Positions 26,650 to 38,469 of a stretch of DNA of 64,000 bases are shown here, in pieces. The stretch lies in the NCBI GenBank assembly GCA_003255065.1, contig QAOA01000393.1:1245493-1309492 (forward strand), given 5' to 3'. Made by a program: the position numbers and the translations under genes. Under the pieces are notes generated by a model, which saw only the letters and a list, made by a program, of their open reading frames with translations, searched no databases and was not told the DNA's origin. Numbering within the stretch: the stretch's first letter is position 1; every line of letters begins with the position of its first letter. Source of the stretch: Cercis canadensis. Taxonomy: Eukaryota; Streptophyta; Magnoliopsida; Fabales; Fabaceae.

Positions 26650-28770
26650 TGCTTATGAATAGTTACTTTATCATTCTCTGTGTTTTGCGTTTCAATTCAT
26701 TGTATTTGGTTTAGGTCTAGCTTAGTCATTACTGTCAGCAATATATTTGTGTGTTTTTGCTTCCTTTTCTCATTTTCTTGTTCCAGTTCCAAATGTCAAG
26801 ATTTTAATATGGTGGTACTTGGAAGGCTTTGGAAATGTTATTGGATTTGGATAATCTTATCCAATGTCCGATGGTTGATACTTATTGTGCAAGTTTGCAT
26901 GTCAACGTAACGCTGAGCTGCAATTTCATTTTATTGGTATTTCTTTTTAAAGTTTGGCATTGTGACTTGGTTCTCATGTTTCAATCAGAATTGTCCCCAC
27001 AAGTATTGAAAGGGCAATCATCTTTTATTTGTTCCCAAATGCATCCCTTATTCCCTTGTGGTCCTTGACTTTAAAATAACTAGCTAATAATATGATAAGA
27101 AACAATTCTCTAATCACTCATTCGTGTCAACAGAATTGTTTTGATTTACTTGCATGTGATGCAACTGTTACAGCAACACAAACCAGAAAAAAGTCTTAAA
27201 ATTCCCAAATACTATATTACTATGAACCAGGAAAAGAGTCTCAAGAATGCCCACAATGTTAATGGCATCTTCTCATCTCTTGTTACTGCTGCTTCACTGT
27301 TTCTGCTTCCCTTCGCTGCTGACTTCGCTTCTTGCTTGAGGAAGTCATCGAACAAAGGAAACAAAATTATGAAACTCGTGTTTCAAAAGGAAATGAAAAG
27401 GAGTATTTAAGTTCAAATGTGTATTTGACAGTAACAACAGGAATACAATATTACAATATGATCTTTTTAGAAAATATAATTTATCATCAATCCATAACAA
27501 CACATGTTTCCAAAGCAGATTTCATACTCCCTTGCCTTGTTGGCTAAAATAATTCAGTTGGATATGAGCATGCGAAGCCATGATTCCGGCGTTTGCAGAC
27601 GATTCTCCAAAACGTGAGATGAATAAACTTCAATCTTCAAAGGTGTGCTGGCCCAAACGGACCGGCCCATATCCAAGTGGACTTAGATATGAAAGTTAAA
27701 AAATAAGAGCTAAAATAGATATTAGAAAAAAAAATAACTAAAATAAATATAATTTACCCTCTCATGAAAAATAATAATAATAGTTTAGCTATAAAAATTA
27801 TTTTTACTCTAGCAGTTCTATAATATCAACCTCAAAATACATGGTGACGAATTTTTTCTTTTATGTTTATATCAAAAATTTAAGAATTAGTTAGACTAAC
27901 TTTTTCTTATACTAGATGCTTTGCCGATAAATTTTCAAGACTTCAAACTCAAATTATTGAATGAGAAGTTCAAATTTCTTACCACTAAACTTAGTGTTCG
28001 CTACCATACATAAGAGTATGGTGGTCTTAAGTCTTAACCTAGACATTAGAAAAAAAAAAAAAGCTAAAATAATAATTTACCCTCTCATAAAAAAATAATA
28101 ATATATAGTTTAGCTATAAATTATTATTTCTAATCGAACAGTTATATAATATTTTTAAAATTTTTTTTGTTAAATATATTATATTTTAAATTTAATAGGT
28201 CTTAACCTAAAATTTCTTATAAATGATTTGAAGCCTCACGACTATTAGACAATATCTAGTAATAAGGTAATTATTCTTTTATAGTATGACAGTAGATACT
28301 AGATAGGTTTATTTAGTGCAATCTTGTGGACTCCTTTTTTTTCTTTGGCTAATCAAAATTTTGTCTACTCATTGAATCAACTTGTGTTCTCAGAAGTTGA
28401 AATTGTAGTTACCGTTTTTTTATGAGGCAGAGAAGAGCTGGAATAGTAAATTCATTCAAAATAAACAAAGAGCAGATTATGAGGCCATTTTGACGACTGT
28501 AAAAGGAGACCTTTATATTGCTAAACTTTATTAACTGAAAAAGAGTAAGACAAGGGAGACGTCTTATAACAGAAAAGAAAAATTGAGATGGTATTCGATG
28601 GAGAGATCCCAAAATGTGCTAACTCCTCATACATATCATATGAAAACATGGTTAAAACAAAATTCTTCTTAAAGAATACTAAAAAGGGATGGCTTCCTAC
28701 TGAAAAATGTAGTTTCTATGCTAATTTTTATTGCTTGGAAATCAGAAAGCACAAGAGACATTTTAATCTT
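26650..28770. other. Intergenic stretch with a local direct repeat
   Basis: No gene recognised. Two similar AT-rich segments of about 110 bases, at 27712-27822 and 28040-28150, share GCTAAAATA, AATTTACCCTCTCAT, AATAATAATA and TAGTTTAGCTATAAA. Confidence 0.5.
27712..28150. repeat. Pair of AT-rich direct repeats
   Basis: Segments 27712-27822 and 28040-28150 align over most of their length, each with AATTTACCCTCTCAT followed by TAGTTTAGCTATAAA. Probably remnants of one dispersed element or a local duplication. Confidence 0.6.
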
Positions 28771-28771
28771 T

Positions 28772-30952
28772 TCATTTGATCACTAATTTGGTCCTTGCAT
28801 GCCCTTCTGAGATCTGAAACTGTTCTGTCATGCCAAGATGCGCCATAAGAAGCCAGACATGAGTGAGCAGCTCCCCACCTCGTCTGAGCTGCTGAGCATG
28901 GTGAATCCTTGGCAATGGCTTGCAGCATAGCCTAGCATTTCCACCCAAACATGAGCGATTAACCTCACACATTTTTTCTGTCCCCCACTCTTCCTTTTCC
29001 TCAAGCTTTCCCAAACTTTTAGCCAGCCTGCATGCATCAAATAGCACAGACTTGCTTTTATCTCCTTTTACTTTCGAAGGAAGAACTTTTTCACTTTCAA
29101 CTTTCCATAACATTTGGCAAGCACTCTTCTCGCATTTGATGGTTTTTCTTTCTTTGATAAATTCAATGGCCTCCGCGCATGTGTCTTGAAACCTGATTTT
29201 TCCAATACCATTGGGCAGCATAAATGGTCTCTGGACAAGAAGATACAACATATACTCTGATAACCACTTGCTTTTTTCTCTAAAATTTGGACTACTAGTA
29301 CTACTAGGTGGATTCAGAGTGATAATTGTAACAGAGTTCTGTTGCAATGTGCCATAGAAGAATGCTTTGATCAAATTCTTTTTGGACACTCCAGCCTAGA
29401 TCCTCAACCTCAAGACATTTTGAGCTTTTTAGTGCTTTGTCTCCCCATATGCACAAAAATTCTTAATTCTTGTAGCTGCCTGTAGTTCATTAGTGTCCTT
29501 TTCTGATTGGGCAACTTTTATCTTCTCGTAAAACTGGTCGAAGATCAATTTCTTCAAATCTTTGTGGACAATCATAGTTTCTATGTGCCTGAACTTTTGA
29601 TAAGACTGATAAGCACGTATAATCATCAGAACAAGACAACACTTGATTGCTATCCTTTTCACAGCTTTCATGCACCTGAGGTCAAATATGATGCTTAAAA
29701 TATTGTGTATGATACCACACCTATGTTTCTTAGCTTCCATGCAAAAACTTATAAGGTTGAACTGGGAAATTCTATTAGACCACCTCCTGTTGGTAGCACA
29801 TGAAAATGATGAAATGGCACGACTCATCCAATCTGTCACCATGTTCTTGTGCTTAATCAGCCATAACATTGTCCAGTCTGAAAAAAGTAGTGAAATTGCT
29901 GAATATAACTCTAGGAATATAGCTCCAACCAACAATACATAAGTGATAAACACATCCACTTTTGGATAGAGATTCTTCTCAAGGCCACAGAAGACACATA
30001 ATACAGCAATGTTGCAAAGCAAACTGACCAAACGGAGAAAGGCACCCATAACAGAATAAATCACAAGTGTCTTGGTATAGAACACATCATACATGAAGCC
30101 AAGCTCAACCTCGATCACTTTAAACACTTGACTGCTAGACCCTTCCTGTAAGGAGAATCTGCTTTCTGAAACATCATGGAAACTGAGGATAAGATCTGCA
30201 AATAGCCGCTTGAAGGTTTCGAAGAAATAGTAGGAAACATCAAGTCTATATTTCTCATCTTCTTTATTTGTGAGAACGTGGTCTTCTGCAGCTATATAAT
30301 TATGATAACCTACTGCAGGAGAACGAACAAGGTTTTCTACACAAATTTCGTAGCCCTCGGTTTCCTTTGAGATGTAATCTTCCATGTATCTAGCATAATT
30401 GGGGCCTGGATCAGGTTCAGGAAACAATGACTCTTTGAATTGTGAGCTGCTAGCAGACCACAGAACCCAAGTTCTCTCCCCAGCTTTGATAATCCCTGCA
30501 ATGAACACTGGAATTCCCAACAGGTTAAGGTCACTACCTGTCCAGGCTCTGAGGAAGATATAAACAGCCACTCCCACCTGGACACCAAACTTGAGTAAAT
30601 GCCTCTGCCAGAGCTCATTGTCTTCCATGGTGTAAGCAGTGATGGTATCAGGGCCACCAAGGTGCAGAAGAAGAAATGGAGCCCAGAGAGCCAAAATAAT
30701 ATACTTGGGCTCAACAAAATCATGCCTAGGTTCCCCTTCTTTGTCAGAAAGAACACTGAGTGAGATTGTTGCAAGTCCATCTGCTGACAAGTAGGCAAGC
30801 CATAGCAAGATTCTGTGCCAGATTGTGCTACTGTACTTTCTCTTGGTTCCAAGCAAGACAAGGAGGCCCTGCAAAGTGAGGCTCAAGAGAACCATAACCT
30901 GGACCTCCCAATTGTTCCAGAGCTTCCTCACGCTTTCTGGGAAAACCTGCAT
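28772..30952 (-). pseudogene. DUF4220/DUF594 membrane protein gene with frame-broken 3' part
   Basis: The first 507 codons, from the ATG at 30952 (MQVFPESVRKLWNNWEVQVM), are intact and encode the multi-pass DUF4220 region with several membrane helices. The frame then meets TAA at 29429-29431. The family sequence carries on in another frame (GDKALKSSKCLEVEDLGWSV..FDQSILLWHIATELC), and returns to the first frame near 29300 at NFREKSKWLSEYMLYLL. A second excursion lies around 28870-28970: HVWVEMLGYAASHCQG is in a different frame from the flanking KLEEKE and HHAQQLRRGGELLTHVWLL. The DUF594 end (HLGMTEQFQISEGHARTKL) is present. So at least four indels fall in the last 650 bases while the N-terminal half is clean. 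It is either a recent pseudogene, a gene truncated after DUF4220, or a poorly sequenced stretch. The family has no established biochemical role. Confidence 0.8.
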
Positions 30953-30999
30953 CACCTTCCTCTTCTTTGTAAAGACCACTGCTAACCACTGAAATTAAA

Positions 31000-32300
31000 A
31001 AACAAAGACAGGGAATTAAGATTGTCCAAATGGTTAAAAACTTTCTACAAACTGTTGGCATGCAAAAGACACGAAAGTGAGAGCTAAAATGTAATCTTAC
31101 TTGCAGCTGCAGCTAACATCTTGGAGTTTACTGTCTCCCACTTTGGCTGTGAACAAGATCTAGCTCTGTTATGATTTGGGGTTTGAATCAGCTTTGATTC
31201 CACGACTGGGCACAAATAGAGACATATATGTTTTGAATCATTAATATAAACTGTAATATGGTTGATGTCCAAAGGGAGAAGAAGGAAATCAGGAGCAAGT
31301 ATAGTTAGTGCACAAACCTGTCACTAGAACTTATACAGTAACTGATATGGTAGCTCAAAATAATGCCAGTACCATTTAAAATTTCGTCCTAGTTGAACAA
31401 TCATATATTCATAAAAATGGAAATTGCAGTATGATTGTTAGAAAAGACAGTAATAAAAGATTGAAATTCAAAGATTGGGAAAAGTGATTTTAACAATAAC
31501 AAGTGGCAAATTGTAACTGAAAAAAAATATTATTGCATTCCTTTAATGGTAAATGAACTCCTTATTTCACCACTTTTTGGGGTGACCTAGTGGTAGGAGG
31601 CATCCTTCTCTCCTCATTGATAAGGAGAATTTTTTTATGCACCAAACAAAACACATGTCCTTGTACTATATATGCCTTTAGATTCAAATAAATTAAAATG
31701 ATAAGCTAGATATGATTCTCACTTTACACATAAATACTTACATATAATAGCAGCCTATAAATAGTTGGAGTTTAGTGAAACATTCATATTACAAAATATC
31801 GCAGTATCTTTCCAGATCAGAAGAAAATGTTAAAAATGTCCAGCAAGGAACTAGCTAAAACATATGCTTTGTAGTTGGGGATTTTGCGCCTTTAATTGCT
31901 CTTAGAAAAATGCTGTATAGGTCAAGGTCTCCTTCAAATTATAAGGATTCAATCTGATATAATAGATAATATTGCATATAGACATTAACAATTTTTCTAA
32001 ATCAGGTTTATGTTTCCTCGTGTTTTCAAATAGTTGAACATTTAATATTTTATTATCAAAGTTCGGTGTTCAAATTTTATTAGAACAAGGTAAATAAAAT
32101 TTTAAAAAGAAATAGAATATCCTACCATGTAAAAAAATATCAAGTGTTCCAACTCGTCGGTGCTTGGATCACTACTAAAAATTAAACCTGTTTTCTACAC
32201 TAAAACAAAAGAAAAATATTAATGTTTCATGTTAGAAGCGCTAGTTCATTTAATGATATCGAGAAATTAAAGAAAGTCAATACCTAGTGTTTATAAAACA
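31000..32300. other. Intergenic
   Basis: No gene recognised. Probably holds the leader of the DUF4220 gene (31.0-31.3 kb) and AT-rich spacer before the NLR cluster. Confidence 0.5.
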
Positions 32301-32326
32301 AATTGAAGCGCCAGTTCATCTATCAC

Positions 32327-35300
32327 ATGCACATTGTAAGTGACAATGCCAGAAGTTGGATAGAATCAATAAAACCAGTGATTAGCGATGCCAACTCTTG
32401 TATTAAGGAACAATACGGAGGAACGTTTTCAAGATTCCTGTGGGGACATGATAAAATCATTCATATAATGGTTCAAATATTGGATGTCAAGCGTGCCATT
32501 CGTCATCGCCTTGGTGAGAAAGATAAAGATGTCATTTGCAAGGACATGTATGAATTCATGGAGGAATATCGAAGCAGGATTATATGGTTGTTGCTGCATC
32601 GTTCTACCTTTCAAGATATCAAGTCTGTCCCACCGCAACAGCAACCGCCATCGGAGTCTTTTGTAAAAACAGCCAGGGAGATCACCAGCAACGCCAACAC
32701 CAAAGACTTGTTTTCCAACATGGAAGACGAGATGCACTTAATCCATTCCCTGCTTTCACTGCATGCTTTCCTCAAAGATTTGTGTCAGATTCAGTTAGAA
32801 ACTGAAATACAAAAGGTGTGGATCAAACAAGCAAATGACTTGATCTCAAGGGCTGAACGTTTTATTGCCAGCTTTGTATGGGGTTTCTCTGAGACTGGCC
32901 ACAATAATTGGATAGCAAGGACTAATTTTAAGAGGCATATGAAGAGCATATCCAATGATCTTTCTCAATTGCTCCATCGAAAGGACAAATATGGTTTTCA
33001 ATTTACTGATAGAGCAGCACCACGAACTTCAATGCTTTCTCCGTTCCAGCAGCAGCAACAGCAACAGCACTCAAATGATCAGGATACAGGTGACAATAAA
33101 ATCACTGAAATTATAAACAACATTCGTCAGAAGCTCAGTTTAGTGAAACAGAATGAGAAGCTAGAGAATGAAATCAAGTTGCTGTGCGATAAGTTGGATG
33201 AAATGCATAACAAGCTTAGCGGCGAGAGATGCTTGCTTGGACCACATAAAGTTCATTGCTGAGGAGGTTGAGAGTTGCTTACAAAGATACATGAGAGAAT
33301 ACGAGCCCAAGCAATTTAGGCAAGCGATAAAGTCAAGCTTGTTCAGCGAACAAGAGCATTTTAAGAAAATCAAGGAGGCTACCGATCTTGTTCAGCGAAT
33401 CATGGATGTATGCCACATTAAGAGACAAGAGGCAAGCTTAGTAATCGGTTTGGAAAAAGACGAACAAAAACTGGTGTCACAGCTGAGCAATGATCATCAT
33501 CATTCTGTAATTTCTATTGTGGGGATGACGGGCATAGGCAAGACAACTTTGGCCGAGGAGATATTTTACAACAAAACTCTTGTCCAGTGTTTTCCTATTC
33601 GTGCTTGGAAGAGAATATTTTCAGAGTCTAAGATGGCACGGGTTCTTCGGATTGAAAAGGATGCAAGTACAGACAAAAAATTGGACATCCAAAGCGTACG
33701 TGATCACTTGAAATTGAACAATGAGCGTTGTCTTGTTGTTCTGGATAATGTCTCAGAAAAGAAAGACTGGGATATGGTAAAAGCAGCACTATCTGAAATG
33801 CCAAACGGGAGCAAAATAGTGCTCACAACACGCTCCAAGGCTGTGGCTGTGCATGCTGATGAAATGAGCACCTACCAACTTCAACTACGCAGAAAAGGAG
33901 AGAGTTGGAAGTTGATTAAGATGATGACCTCAAAGCTTGATTTAGATCCAGAAGTGGAAAAATTTGCAAGGTTGTGGAAACATATGGGGGCTTACCACGT
34001 ACAATATTATCTCTCGGCTGTCTAATGTTAGCCAATGATATGACCAAAGACAAGTTATCACGAACTCTTCAGCGAATCAATCATGGCCAGATCCGAACAC
34101 CATGGTTGGACATTTGGAGTTCTGGAGGTCTGAAAGATACTCTGAAAGATTGTCTCTCTTACTTCACACTCTTTCCTAAAGACTGTGAAATCCCTGCCAG
34201 GAGATTAGTCAATCTGTGGGTTGCAGAAGAAGTGGTGAAACAGGATGATGAATCATCTTCCGATGAGCAAGCAGCTGAAGATGTTGCAGAGAGTCGTTTG
34301 GAAGATTTGAGAGACTACAATTTGATTTAAGCAGTGGAATTGAAGTCCAATGGGAAGATCAAGACATGTCGTTTGCCTGGTGTGCTGAGAGAACTCATCT
34401 TGCAAGATTGGTGCACAACAGCTCACAACCAATGCTTAAGTACGTGTTTAATGCACCGATTTGCATATCATTTTGATAATAATGAGGTCGATAATAGACA
34501 AAATATTCTTGGTCTTGATGCAAATTTAGTACAAGTCTTGAGCCATAAAAAAGACGCACTCTCCATTCTTTTCTTTGATAACCGAGAGGGAAATAAACTA
34601 GGAAAACACATAAAAGGCATCCTTTCCAGAGACATTCCAAGTGGGCACTTCATGAAGCTTAGAGTTCTTGATCTTGAACGAGTATTTAGACCTAAATTGC
34701 CAGAGACCGTAGGCAAATTAATTCGGCTAAGGTATCTAGGCCTAAGATGGACTTACCTGGAGGGAATCCCATCATTCATTGGCGAATTGCTGAATCTCAT
34801 AACACTGGATTTAGAGCATACATGCATCCGCACCATCCCAAGTTCTATTTGGAAGTTGAAGAAATTGAGGAACTTATATTTGAACCAAACTTATTGGAGC
34901 AAGTTTGAGGGAAAATTAAGTGGTAACTCCCTGGAAGATCTTCAGACATTATGGGGTGTCTTCGTAGATGAAAATAGCCCTCTTCTTTATGGACTAAACA
35001 GGCTTCAGAAGCTAAGAAAATTGAAATTGGCTCTCCAATTAGGGATAGAAGACCAAGAGAGATTGGATAATTTGATTGTGAAGCTGCAGCAGCTCCATTG
35101 TCTGAGTCTTAGATCAGTAGATGATATGGGAAAGCTTATTCCTTTAACAGTGCTTAACATGTCAAAGCTGGAGAAACTTTCATCCTTATATTTGTCTGGA
35201 GACCTAGTTGGCAGTCTATGTGTGCATCAACTCCCAAATTGTCCCACTGATCTTATCTTGTCAGCATTAAAACTTAGGGAGGATCCTATGGCAGAGTTCG

Positions 35301-35610
35301 AGAAGCTTCCTAATCTTGAGTCATTGTCCTTATATTCTGATTCTTATATGTTGGCAAACGGATGGCCTGCACCAAAGGTGGGTTCCCCAAGCTTCGAGTT
35401 TTGAGATTCTGGAAATTAGAGAAACTGCAAGAATGGCATCTGGAGGAAGGAGCCATGCCAAACCTTATGGAGTTAGAAATCCGGTCCTGCACAGAATTGA
35501 AAGTTCCCAATGGGCTCGAGCATTTGAAGACTCTGCACCAGATCAAGTTAATACGAATGCCAAAGAAATTGGCTACAGAAATTGATGCTAAGATCATCAA
35601 AGAATTATGA
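32327..35610 (+). pseudogene. CC-NB-ARC-LRR disease-resistance gene, broken (NLR1)
   Basis: Intracellular immune receptor of the CNL class, readable end to end only by changing frame. From the ATG at 32327, 312 codons encode an unusual N-terminal helical region. A frame change near 33220 leads to the NB-ARC: P-loop GMTGIGKTTLAEEIF, kinase-2 RCLVVLDNVSEKKDW and RNBS-B GSKIVLTTRSKAV. A second change near 33970, where NLR2 has four more bases, precedes GLPL (YGGLPRTILSLG) and the winged helix CEIPARRLVNLWVAEE. TAA at 34328-34330 then interrupts the frame where NLR2 has CAA (Gln). The LRR region follows (LRYLGLRWTYLEGIPSFIGE), with a last frame change near 35365 before FPKLRVLRFWKLEKLQEW. The MHD position reads LPG. 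Four lesions make a functional receptor unlikely. Confidence 0.88.
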
Positions 35611-36340
35611 TCAATCAGGTATGCTTTGTTTCCCATTCTATTGTTGCCTCTAAATTCACTATCTGCAATAAATATAACTGAAAATTTTAAACTTTTGACT
35701 TGTCGCAGGCTTCTTGATTCTTGCTTCTGTTACATGTTACAAGCAATGATGTGCGTCAGAAAAAAATCAGACAAAGATGTCGACGTTGATTCATGTTTTA
35801 ATTTTCTGCAGGGCTCTTTTCCATTTCCCAAGTTTTCTAATTTACAGTAGAATAAAATTCAGGCTCTTCTAGTTACAAAGTGCTTTCATGTATTTCTAAA
35901 CTGCTAGTACCTTCCAATTTCTGTTTTGTTGAATAATTGCAGCTTTAATGTGCTAGGTGTAACCCTTTTATCCTATTCAGACCAGTGTCATTTTACGAGT
36001 GAATTTATTAAAGAAGTTCTCTTCTTGTCCATCAAATTTATCAAAGTAACAGAGAACAATCTTGGATTGGATCATCTTGCTAGTGAATCGATCGTAAACA
36101 CAGTTCTGCAACTCAAATTTTAGGAGCAAAATGGAAACTTACGAGCATTCTCTGCAACTTCGATAAACCCTAGCCTAAAGATAACCCCTGCAGCTCCTGT
36201 GAAATTTAGTATCTGAACTCCGTGTCTACCTCGAAATGGAAAATTCTCTGTTCTAGGGTTTAGAATTACGACCACGTCATTCAGAGAACTGTCCTCCCTC
36301 TCCTCAAATTACATTCTTTTCTTGAGCCATTCGTCCGTTT
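35611..36340. other. Spacer in NLR cluster
   Basis: 3' flank of NLR1; the downstream half has no recognised coding signal. Confidence 0.4.
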
Positions 36341-36354
36341 AGTCTGGGGTGAGC

Positions 36355-36580
36355 GCTATACATACATTCGCACACTTCCAAGTACAATTTGGAAATTGCA
36401 GAAGCTCAGGCACCTATATTTGAACCAGACATATCGAATCAATGGAGAACCTTCAGACATTATGGAGTTTATTCTTGGATGAAAATGGTCCGCTCAAGCA
36501 TGTCCTTCACCCGCTGACAAGCCTTAGAAAATTGGAGTTGGAATTCAAGCTCAGCGAGATCCTTTCATGGTAGAACCTCT
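36355..36580 (+). pseudogene. LRR fragment of a third NLR
   Basis: Translates in patches to TLPSTIWKLQKLRHLYLNQT and, after frame changes, to LQTLW..FLDENGPLKHVLH and SLRKLELEFKLS. These match the LRR stretches at about 34840-35040 in NLR1 and 40085-40290 in NLR2. No NB-ARC or CC part is nearby, so this is an isolated remnant of a tandem copy. Confidence 0.78.
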
Positions 36581-36624
36581 GCAACTTCACTTTGAGAACT
36601 TTTCAGGTGATAATGTTTAAATTT

Positions 36625-36790
36625 TTTTTTTTTTTTTGAGTAAAACTATGAGAAGGGTATTTCGATGAAAGTTTAAAGTAGTATTTATAAATTGTTTACT
36701 AAAGAAGAACTTATTGTAATAGGATTCAAAGTTCAAACCTAAGTCATAGGAATAAAGTAATTTAATTTTTATTAATTGAACCAATTATCA
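36625..36790. repeat. Dispersed AT-rich repeat, copy a
   Basis: The stretch with AAATTGTTTACTAAAGAA, TTCAAACCTAA and AATAAAGTAATTTAATTTTTA resembles 51765-51965 and its duplicate at 52277-52370, where the same motifs occur as AAATTGTTTATCAAAGAATG and AACGAAGTAATTCAATCCTT. No coding content. Confidence 0.5.
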
Positions 36791-37663
36791 TTAGCATTTA
36801 ATATATTAAATTATGCTCTTTTGATATAAAAAAAAATTAAAATTAACTAATTATGATATTTTTTAAATCTTAATTGTGGTTTTATTTTTTATTATAAATA
36901 TCTCTAATCAGTTTTAAATGTTAAGTGTGTCTTAACTATTATTAAACTTGATTTTACATCTTTGATTTCTTAACTATCAGATATTGTCTTAGTTTTTTTT
37001 TTTCATTTTTTAAAATTATTAACTATTTCTGGGCTTTATCACTATATGTACATTGTAGAGCAATAATTACCAACGACAAATTGCTTTCGCTTTCCAATGT
37101 TGGAATATTAGTATAGCAGCATAAGGATCATGAATGAAAAACCGCAAAAAAATTGAGGTAGAAACACAACATAATTTCGTAACAATTTGGACACCTAAGA
37201 GTAAGGGATCCCATTAATTTACGTTACCATTATAGAACCCAAGAGGATGAACAAAGCAAGAAAAGAGAGATCAAGATAATGTAAGAGGAGCAAAACCTAT
37301 TCCGTAATGTAAGAGATCAAAGGGGGAAAAAATATTCCCAATTAGTACAAGAGAAAATTTTAACTATAATTAATAAGTATAAAATAAGATTATAATGATA
37401 TTATTATTTATTGAAATTTAATCTTGTTTTATTTGACAAGGAGTAATTTTATTTATATAATATTTTTTAATAAACAAATTGTAACGTTAGTAGTAATGAC
37501 TGCTATTATAAATTATAATCACATTGGATCCATGGATAGACTATGTGCAAGATAGACTATGCAAGTCAATGATTAAATTTGTAAACGAGAAAGTTGGTAT
37601 ATGAAAAACGTTGCAAATCAACGTAAATTATCAATCGCCACAAATATAGCTATATTATTAAAT

Positions 37664-38200
37664 ATAAGGTTCAAATATATTGTCCGTCTCTATAGTTTTT
37701 GGACGAATTTTGAATCAGATTTTTATAATTTTTTTTTTCTTATAATTTTTTTTTTAATTGGGTTATTGTNTTGGGTCATTGTCATCACCCTAGATTATAA
37801 CTTCATCAGTTTAGTACTGACATGACAAATGACTTCTACATGTGACAATAAATGAAGCTTACATGACGTTAAAGTAACACATAAATTGTTATCCATCAAA
37901 TGCATATGCAAGATATGTGACTCAATTTTTACTAAATTGATGAAAATGAGAGTGATGAGAGTTAGATAGAACCCAATTTTTGTCCCACTTTGGTATTATA
38001 TCAACTTCTTTTATTGTCATATAGACAAAATGTTTGACATGTAAACACTAAACTGATGGAGTTATAACTGAGAGTAATGACATGGACCTAATTAAAAAAA
38101 TTTCAAACTATAAAAACACAAAAAAAAAAAAAACTTATAATGANTCAAAATTCGACAAAACTAAAAACCTACATTTACACCTAAATATTTTAGCTATAAA
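37664..38200. mobile_element. Foldback transposon, copy 2 (complete palindrome)
   Basis: The left arm (about 37664-37900) and the reverse complement of the right arm (about 37960-38200) align through TATAGTTTTTGGACGAATTT / TTTTTAGTTTTGTCGAATTT, AATTRGGT, TTATAACTYCATCAGTTTAG, ACATGACAAAT / ACATGTCAAAC and GACAATAAA. The element is about 530 bases with inverted arms of roughly 230 bases, and has no gene. It sits between NLR copies. Single Ns at 37770 and 38144 fall inside, one in each arm. Confidence 0.8.
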
Positions 38201-38469
38201 AAATTATTTCAATGCCCCTGAGTATTTAATGCGACGATGAAGCCATCGCCGGAGTTCAAATTGACAATAAAAGGAAAAATGATTTGCTTCGTGTGAGGGA
38301 AATTACACCAGTAAATTGCAGCAGAGCTAAACTGCTTAGCAGTTTCACAAATTCTAAAAGGAAAACAGCCATTGAAGTTACTGTTCACTAGCTTCTGCAC
38401 TTTAATTTGCCTTCCCCAAGGAAACGAGCACCGTAATGGAATCGTTATTTTCTTGTCTTGAGTGCAATA

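Noticed and set aside
31580-31640. tRNA-like or SINE-like sequence (GACCTAGTGGTAGGAGGCAT)
   Set aside because: Contains a weak A-box resemblance but no B box or cloverleaf pairing that I could support.
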